Assembly (NCBI GenBank): GCA_963737365.1
Contig: CAVTSD010000007.1
Span: forward strand, 682,001-746,000
Direction of reading: 5' to 3'
Origin: Roseiarcus sp963737365
GTDB lineage: Bacteria; Pseudomonadota; Alphaproteobacteria; Rhizobiales; Beijerinckiaceae
Length of the DNA: 64,000 bases
Below are positions 59,375-64,000 of this stretch, piece after piece. Under the pieces are notes generated by a model. It saw nothing but the letters and a program-made list of their open reading frames with translations, had not been told where the DNA came from and made no database searches. Position 1 is the stretch's first letter, and every line of letters starts with the position of its first letter. A program made the translations under genes and the position numbers.

Positions 59375-60299
59375 ATGATCCATGTGATTGGCAACGCCGC
59401 GGTCGACAGCGTGGTTCGCGTGGAGAGGTTTCCGCAGCCTGGCGAAACCATCGTAGCCCTCAGGGCCTCTGAAGATCTTGGCGGCAAGGGCGCCAATCAG
59501 GCGATCGTCGCGGCGCGTTGCGGCGCGACGGTTCGCCTTGTCGGCCCAATTGGCGATGACGCGATGGGCGAACGCATTCGCTCGAACTCTTGCTCGCGAA
59601 GGCGTGCTAACCGACGGGGTAACAGTCTTGCCTTATGGGACGGATCGCTGCGTGATTACGGTCGATCGTCATGGCGAGAACACGATTGTGAGCCTCATCG
59701 AGGCCGCGCGCCATTTCGATCCGATTGCGGAGACGCGGCTTGAGTCGTGGATCAGTCCGCGCGACCTGGTCGCCATGCAGGGCAATCTGCGGCCGAGCGT
59801 CACACGCGATTGTCTCGCTCTGGCGAAAGCGAAAGGCGCAATGACAGTTCTCAACCCGTCGCCAACCTACTCGCCGCAGGACTATGATTGGACCCTCGTC
59901 GATCTCGCGCTGGTCAACCGCGGCGAGGCGATTGAACTCGGTGGCGGCGGCGGAGCTGAAGAGGCCGGGCGCGCGCTCTGCACGAAGGGCGCCGGCTCGG
60001 TTGTTCTGACCCTCGGCGCCGATGGCGCTGCTTTCTTATCGGCCGACGAGACGTTTTGCGTAGCCCCGCCTCAAGTCAACGCCGTTGATACAGTCGGCGC
60101 CGGCGACGTGTTCTGCGGCGTCCTGATCGCCGCGAAGGCGCTCGCGCGCAATTGGAGAGACGCGTTCGAGGCCGCGGCCGAAGCTGCTTCCATCTCCGTC
60201 ACGCGAAAAGGCGTCCTTGCTTCCTTTCCGTCCCGCGAGGAGATGGCGTCTATACTTGAACGTTCCGCGGTCCGACGCCTCGAGGAGAGTCAGCATTGA
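59375..60299 (+). pseudogene. PfkB/ribokinase-family sugar kinase, frameshifted
   Basis: The gene reads in one frame from 59375 (MIHVIGNAAVDSVVRVERFP, GGKGANQAIVAARCGA, GPIGDDAMGERIRS) and in the next from about 59590 to 60299 (LAREGVLTDGVTVLPY, VDTVGAGDVFCGVLIAAKAL, SVTRKGVLASFPS). Removing one T near 59588 (in AACTCTTG) restores GERIRSNLAREGVLTDGV, the expected ribokinase join. All other kinase motifs are intact, so this is a recent mutation or a sequencing error. It would phosphorylate a sugar or nucleoside. The next gene overlaps its stop (TTGA). A second, intact kinase lies at 62176-63114. Confidence 0.85.
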
Positions 60300-61147
60300 C
60301 GGAAGTCGGCCACGCCATCGCGCGAGCGCGGGATAATCCGCTCACATTGATATTTGGCCGGCCGAAGCGCGTGCTGATCGGCGTCGTCCACCTTCTCGCA
60401 TTGCCGGGGTCTCCCGACTATTCAGGCGGCGGGGTCGAGGCGATCTACGCGCGCGCGCTCGCGGATGCGCAAGCTTATGCCGAAGCCGGCTTTGACGGCC
60501 TCATTGTCGAGAACCACGGCGACATTCCTTTTTCGAAGCCAGAAGACATCGGCCCTGAAACGGCGGCGCATATGGCGATTGCGACCGATCGCGTCCGGGC
60601 CGAAACGGGATTGCCGATCGGGATCAACGTGCTGGCCAACGCCGCCCTACACGCTCTCGCGATTGCGAGCGCGGCGGGAGCCCGCTTCGTTCGTGTCAAT
60701 CAATGGGCCAACGCCTATGTCGCCAACGAGGGCCTGATCGAAGGGGCGGCCGCGAAAGCAATGCGCTATCGGAGCGCGCTTCGGGCGCAAGGGGTCAAAA
60801 TTTTTGCCGACGCTCACGTCAAGCACGGCGCGCACGCGATCGTGCAGGATCGGCCGATCGCCGAGCTCGTGCGTGACGTCGAGTTTTTCAACGCCGACGT
60901 CGTGATCTTCACCGGCCAGCGCACCGGCCATGCCGCCGATCTCGACTACCTCCGGAACATTCGGGCCGCCGCTTCGCTTCCGACGCTTGTCGGCAGCGGC
61001 GTCGATCCTGGCAATGTCAGCGACATTCTCTCCATCGTCGACGGCGTCATCGTCGCAAGCTCGTTGAAGGTCGACGGGCATTGGTGGAATCCCGTTGATC
61101 GCGATCGGGCGAAGCAATTCGTCGAGCGCGTCAGGACGGCGTCGTGA
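60296..61147 (+). CDS. BtpA/SgcQ family protein
   Basis: A 283-aa TIM-barrel protein of the BtpA/SgcQ family: VLIGVVHLLALPGSPDY, AGFDGLIVENHGDIPF, ARFVRVNQWANAYVANEGLI, FADAHVKHGAH and VIVASSLKVDGHWWNPVD. E. coli SgcQ belongs to a predicted sugar operon and cyanobacterial BtpA to photosystem I assembly, but the enzymatic activity is not settled. Its TTG start overlaps the kinase stop and its stop overlaps the tenA-like start (GTGA), so it is translationally coupled on both sides. Confidence 0.88.
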   Translation: MTEVGHAIARARDNPLTLIFGRPKRVLIGVVHLLALPGSPDYSGGGVEAIYARALADAQAYAEAGFDGLIVENHGDIPFSKPEDIGPETAAHMAIATDRVRAETGLPIGINVLANAALHALAIASAAGARFVRVNQWANAYVANEGLIEGAAAKAMRYRSALRAQGVKIFADAHVKHGAHAIVQDRPIAELVRDVEFFNADVVIFTGQRTGHAADLDYLRNIRAAASLPTLVGSGVDPGNVSDILSIVDGVIVASSLKVDGHWWNPVDRDRAKQFVERVRTAS

Positions 61148-61803
61148 GTGATGAGGCCTCGTTCTCGGAGCGCATGCGCGCCCATGCGGATCGAACATGG
61201 AACGCAATCCTCGGCCACCGCTTCTTTCGCGAAGTTGCGACGGACGCCGTCGACAATCGCGTGTTCGCCCGATACCTCCGGATTGAATACGGCTTCGTGG
61301 ACACTGCGGCCAGGGCCTTGGGCTATGCCGTCGCCAAAGCGCCTTCGTTTCAGGAACGGCGGCGGCTGGGCCTCGGTCTTTATGGGCTCGTCACCGATCA
61401 GGAGCAGGTCGTTGTCGACGCCTTCGAGCGGATGGGCGCGCCTGCCAATGAGCGAACGGGTCTCGCCCCGCAGGGGCTCGCGCTTCCGCTGCACGCGCTC
61501 TTTCTCAAGGTGGCGGAGACGGAAGGCTACGAGGAGATCCTCGCCTGTACGCTGGCGGCTGAGTGGCTCTATCTCACCTGGTGCTCGGCGGCCAACCAGA
61601 CGCCCTCTTCTAGGGGCTACATTCGCGACTGGGCCGCCCTTCACGCCGGCGGCGCCTTTGCCGAGCATGTCGCGTGGGTTCGCTCGGAGATCGACACGCG
61701 AGGACCGACGCTGACGGAAGTCAGGCAAGCGCACTTGAACGCCCTCTTCGAAGAGGCCTTGCAAGCAGAAATCGCTTTCCACGATGCGCCCTATGCTCGG
61801 TAA
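61144..61803 (+). CDS. TenA-like protein (thiaminase II fold)
   Basis: A 219-aa all-helical protein of the TenA/PqqC superfamily. Landmarks: HADRTWNAILGHRFFREVAT, FARYLRIEYGFVDTAAR, ILACTLAAEWLYLTWC with Cys135 in the usual nucleophile area, and FEEALQAEIAFHDAPY with Glu208 region. The catalytic Asp of thiaminase II (QDY motif) is replaced by Glu (RIEY), so the activity may differ. GTG start overlaps the btpA stop. Not near thi genes; it ends a sugar-type operon. Confidence 0.85.
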   Translation: MSDEASFSERMRAHADRTWNAILGHRFFREVATDAVDNRVFARYLRIEYGFVDTAARALGYAVAKAPSFQERRRLGLGLYGLVTDQEQVVVDAFERMGAPANERTGLAPQGLALPLHALFLKVAETEGYEEILACTLAAEWLYLTWCSAANQTPSSRGYIRDWAALHAGGAFAEHVAWVRSEIDTRGPTLTEVRQAHLNALFEEALQAEIAFHDAPYAR

Positions 61804-61804
61804 T

Positions 61805-61842
61805 GCGGGAGGGCGATCTGTGGAGATCGCTCTCCTTCCCGC
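61805..61842 (+). terminator. Stem-loop right after the tenA-like stop
   Basis: GCGGGAGGGCGATCT (61805-61819) pairs with AGATCGCTCTCC and CCCGC (61824-61842), with a GTGG loop and a small bulge. It begins one base after the TAA. There is no clear U-tract, but position and stability suit termination of the importer-tenA operon. Confidence 0.5.
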
Positions 61843-61982
61843 GAAGCGGTGAGCGCGCCTGGTTGAGGGGCGGAAGCTAATTAGAACAAGAGACATTTTC
61901 TTGCCTAGGCGGCCGAGCCGGAGGATTGTTTTTCAGAAAGGCCCGCAAAGCCGGCAGTTGCCATGCCGCGACCTCGGCGGGA

Positions 61983-62090
61983 CCTCATCTGAGGGCGAGG
62001 CGAAGCCTCGCGTCTCGAAGGATGCTCCAGAGGCGTCGCCCGATGGGCGCTTGCTGGAGCGTCGTTCGAAATTGCCCTGAGGCGCGAGGC
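61983..62090. repeat. RIME-like intergenic palindromic element
   Basis: CCTCATCTGAGGGCGAGGCG and following bases to GTCTCGAAGGATG match, from memory, the first half of the dispersed Rhizobiales element (CTCATCCTGAGG ... TCTCGAAGGATG); the second half ends with TTCGAAATTGCCCTGAGG. Internal hairpins: GCGAGGC-GAA-GCCTCGC (61995-62011) and GCTCCAG (62024-62030) with CTGGAGC (62054-62060), enclosing CGCCC-GAT-GGGCG (62037-62049). It lies between two convergent operons and may terminate both. Confidence 0.6.
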
Positions 62091-62175
62091 GGGGAGTCGG
62101 AATCGACTCGTTAATTGCGCCTCAAGTCATTGGAATCGCTCAAAGCGGACTCGTAAACTTCGAGCACACGGATCA

Positions 62176-63114
62176 TCAACTTCCAGCTTGCGCCGTCCGA
62201 AGATACGCATCGACTTGATCGGCGGTGGGCAAGGCGGATTGTGCGCCGAGCCCTGTCGTGGAGATGGCCGCGGCGCAATTGGCGAAGCCAAGGGCCTCCG
62301 GCCAGTCCAGCTTTGCGGTAAGGCGCGCATGCAGGCAGGCGGCGGCGAAACAGTCGCCAGCGCCAGTGGTGTCGACGATCTTGGGCGCGAAGCCGGGCGA
62401 GGCGATACGCCCCTCGGCGGTCTCGACTTGCGCCCCGTCCGCGCCGAGCGTGGTGACGAGAGCGGCGACGAGTCCTGCAAGCGGACGATCGAGCGCCGCG
62501 TCCACGAAGGCGCGCGACTCCGCATTGCAGAAGATCAGATCGAAGCCCTCGATCGCTTCGAGCAGAACGGTCGCGTTTTCCGGGCAGTCGGCGCGTTCGA
62601 TGTCGAGCGAGGCCGTCGCTCCAGAAGTTCGTGCGGCGTCCACTACGCGTCGGCAAAGGGCAGGGTCGCCGATTGAGGTCAGATGCAGGTGGCGAACATC
62701 TTCCAGCGCCGCTTGAGTTACATCGCCTGCGTCCGGTCGATAGGCCGATGTCATCAGCTTGACGAGCGACTTTTCCCCGTCGGGCGTCACCAGGCTGATG
62801 CAGCTGAATGTCGCGACGCCATCGAGGCGGGAGACGAAGCTCGTATCGACGCCGACCTGCTCGAGGCTCGTGACGGCGAACGCGCCATCCGCGTCGTCGC
62901 CGACACGGCCGAGGACGCGCACCCGCGATCCCAGCCGGGCAAGGGCGGCCGCGACGTTTCCCGCCATGCCGCCCGGCGCTTTCTGCTTCACGACGCCATT
63001 CACCTTCCCGTCGCGGGTCGGCAGCCGATCGACCTCGATCATGACATCGACGTCGAGGTCGCCGATACAGAGGAACAGGGGAAGCTCTCCGGACGATTGC
63101 AGTGCGGCGCTCAA
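62176..63114 (-). CDS. PfkB-family carbohydrate kinase (third CUT2 locus)
   Basis: A 312-aa intact ribokinase-family kinase. Motifs are LCIGDLDVDVMIEVDRLP, APGGMAGNVAAALARLG, LVTTLGADGAQVETAEG and the anion hole VDTTGAGDCFAAACLHA. The TTG start overlaps the ABC ATPase stop (TTGA). It resembles the broken kinase of the opposite operon by family but not closely in sequence, so the two may act on different substrates. Substrate unknown. Confidence 0.9.
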   Translation of the reverse strand: MSAALQSSGELPLFLCIGDLDVDVMIEVDRLPTRDGKVNGVVKQKAPGGMAGNVAAALARLGSRVRVLGRVGDDADGAFAVTSLEQVGVDTSFVSRLDGVATFSCISLVTPDGEKSLVKLMTSAYRPDAGDVTQAALEDVRHLHLTSIGDPALCRRVVDAARTSGATASLDIERADCPENATVLLEAIEGFDLIFCNAESRAFVDAALDRPLAGLVAALVTTLGADGAQVETAEGRIASPGFAPKIVDTTGAGDCFAAACLHARLTAKLDWPEALGFANCAAAISTTGLGAQSALPTADQVDAYLRTAQAGS

Positions 63115-63893
63115 ACCTCGGCCCTCTCGGCGCCTGTGATATAGCCGACGACCATCGGCCCGGTTAGGCCGGCGATGGGGCGATCGGCGACCTTTCGACC
63201 CAGACGCAGCACGACAATCCGGTCGCAGATCTCCAGGACCTGCTCCATGTTGTGGGTGATGAGAACGATCGCGATGCCCTGAGCGCGAAGGCGTCCGATG
63301 AGATCAAGAACGTGCCGCGTCTGCCTCACGCCAAGCGCGGCCGTCGGTTCGTCGAGGAACACCATGCGCCGGCTCCAGCCGACGGCGCGTCCGATCGCGA
63401 TGCACTGGCGTTGCCCCCCGGAGAGATCCTGAACGCGCTGCCGAACGGAGATCGTTCCGCCGATCCCGACTTGATCGAGGATCGCGCGAGCGCCCGCGCG
63501 CATCGCCTTCTTGTCGAGCCAACCAAGGCGCTGAAGCGGCGCCAACGAAGATCGGATCTCGCGGTTGAGATAGAGGTTCTGCACGACATCGCCGTGCATG
63601 ACCAGCGACAGGTCCTGGTGGACGATCTCGATGCCGAGTTCGGCGGCGCGCTTGGGGCCGCCGGAGCCTAGAGATTGGCCATCAACCGTAATCTCTCCTG
63701 CGTCGGGGGTATAATAGCCTGAGATGCAGCGGACGAGCGTCGACTTTCCGGCGCCGTTGTCGCCGACCAGTCCGACGACCTCGCCGGGCCAGACGTCGAG
63801 ATTGATATCCTCGAGCGCGTGCAGGCCGCCGAAAGTCTTGCGGAGCGCGGCGACACGGAGGAGGGGTTCTGTCCCCCTTGCCATTCGATTCAC
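63111..63893 (-). CDS. CUT2 ABC importer single-domain ATPase (third locus)
   Basis: A 260-aa FrcA-like NBD. Walker A GLVGDNGAGKSTLVRC, signature DLSGGQRQCIAIGRAV, Walker B RMVFLDEPTAALGVRQ and the His loop LITHNMEQVL. The start at 63893 is a GTG overlapping the permease stop (GTGA), in line with the other coupled junctions; the ATG at 63884, behind GGAGTGA, is an alternative. Followed by the PfkB kinase with another overlap. Confidence 0.93.
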   Translation of the reverse strand: MNRMARGTEPLLRVAALRKTFGGLHALEDINLDVWPGEVVGLVGDNGAGKSTLVRCISGYYTPDAGEITVDGQSLGSGGPKRAAELGIEIVHQDLSLVMHGDVVQNLYLNREIRSSLAPLQRLGWLDKKAMRAGARAILDQVGIGGTISVRQRVQDLSGGQRQCIAIGRAVGWSRRMVFLDEPTAALGVRQTRHVLDLIGRLRAQGIAIVLITHNMEQVLEICDRIVVLRLGRKVADRPIAGLTGPMVVGYITGAERAEV

Positions 63894-64000
63894 TCCGCAG
63901 GCTGGCGCTGGCTGACCGCCACCGCGACGACGATGATGATCCCTTGCACGACGATCTGTTGCTGCACGGTTGCGCCCATGAGCACGAGGCCATTGACGAT
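63890..64000 (-). CDS. CUT2 ABC importer permease (third locus), 3' end only
   Basis: The minus-strand frame from the right edge ends with a TGA at 63892-63890. The 36 codons read IVNGLVLMGATVQQQIVVQG then IIIVVAVAVSQRQPAE, the usual last helix of RbsC/FrcC permeases (NGL-L-G-...-Q-IV-G-I-I-AV). The rest lies beyond the window. Its stop overlaps the ATPase GTG start. A binding protein gene probably lies further right. Confidence 0.85.
   Translation of the reverse strand: MVNGLVLMGATVQQQIVVQGIIIVVAVAVSQRQPAE

Noticed and set aside
1..64000. CRISPR arrays, tRNA/rRNA genes, prophage or intact insertion sequences
   Set aside because: Scanned by eye for regularly spaced repeats, cloverleaf-like sequences and transposase motifs; none convincing was found.

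Overview
This is a high-GC, gene-dense chromosomal segment. Gene content points to an alphaproteobacterium of the Hyphomicrobiales (Rhizobiales), probably related to serine-cycle methylotrophs or methanotrophs. The pointers are a GcrA-type cell-cycle regulator, NtrB/NtrC of alphaproteobacterial type, a RIME-like intergenic palindromic element, a pyrophosphate-type phosphofructokinase, and a long acyl-CoA dehydrogenase resembling methylsuccinyl-CoA dehydrogenase of the ethylmalonyl-CoA pathway. No rRNA, tRNA, CRISPR array, intact insertion sequence or phage gene was seen. The lineage is an inference from gene families, not a database match.

Layout. 1-2424: the nitrogen two-component pair ntrB (cut by the left edge) and ntrC. 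2562-7339: a small HTH protein, an amidase-signature hydrolase, a secreted PEBP-like protein, a DUF4188 protein and a hydantoin/allantoin racemase-like protein. 7426-10563: a Rieske-cytochrome P450 fusion divergent from PPi-type phosphofructokinase. 10586-24300: housekeeping genes (Na+/H+ antiporter, M23 peptidase, Bcp peroxiredoxin, AsmA-like giant protein, TyrRS, a beta-helix protein, and a thiL-IMPase-epimerase-folD operon). 24297-41924: a mixed core (DHFR-like protein, an OmpA relic, Nudix, NAD kinase, an orphan kinase coupled to denD, an RlpA-like protein, Mcd, YihY, a large hybrid kinase, DUF5343, a GcrA paralogue, a sugar-acid dehydrogenase operon, leuA). 41925-42830 is a gene-poor stretch with phased repeats and palindromes.

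42831-64000 is an accessory catabolic island. One part looks like a ureide/hydantoin locus. A leftward operon carries HyuA, HyuB, a zinc-less MDR oxidoreductase and an M20 carbamoylase/allantoate-hydrolase-like enzyme. A divergent rightward operon carries a complete CUT2 ('sugar-type') ABC importer followed by PuuE-type allantoinase and ureidoglycolate lyase. The racemase at 6608-7339 could belong to the same pathway. The second part (55458-61803) is a translationally coupled operon: a CUT2 importer, a phosphotriesterase-like lactonase, a PfkB kinase broken by a one-base frameshift, a BtpA/SgcQ protein and a TenA-like protein. A third CUT2 set with an intact PfkB kinase (62176-64000) converges on it and runs off the right edge.

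The most novel parts are the second catabolic operon, whose combination of enzymes matches no pathway I can name; the pairing of a CUT2 importer with allantoin-type enzymes; the single-chain Rieske-P450; and several operator-like repeats (13855-13869, 29381-29410, 42129-42202).
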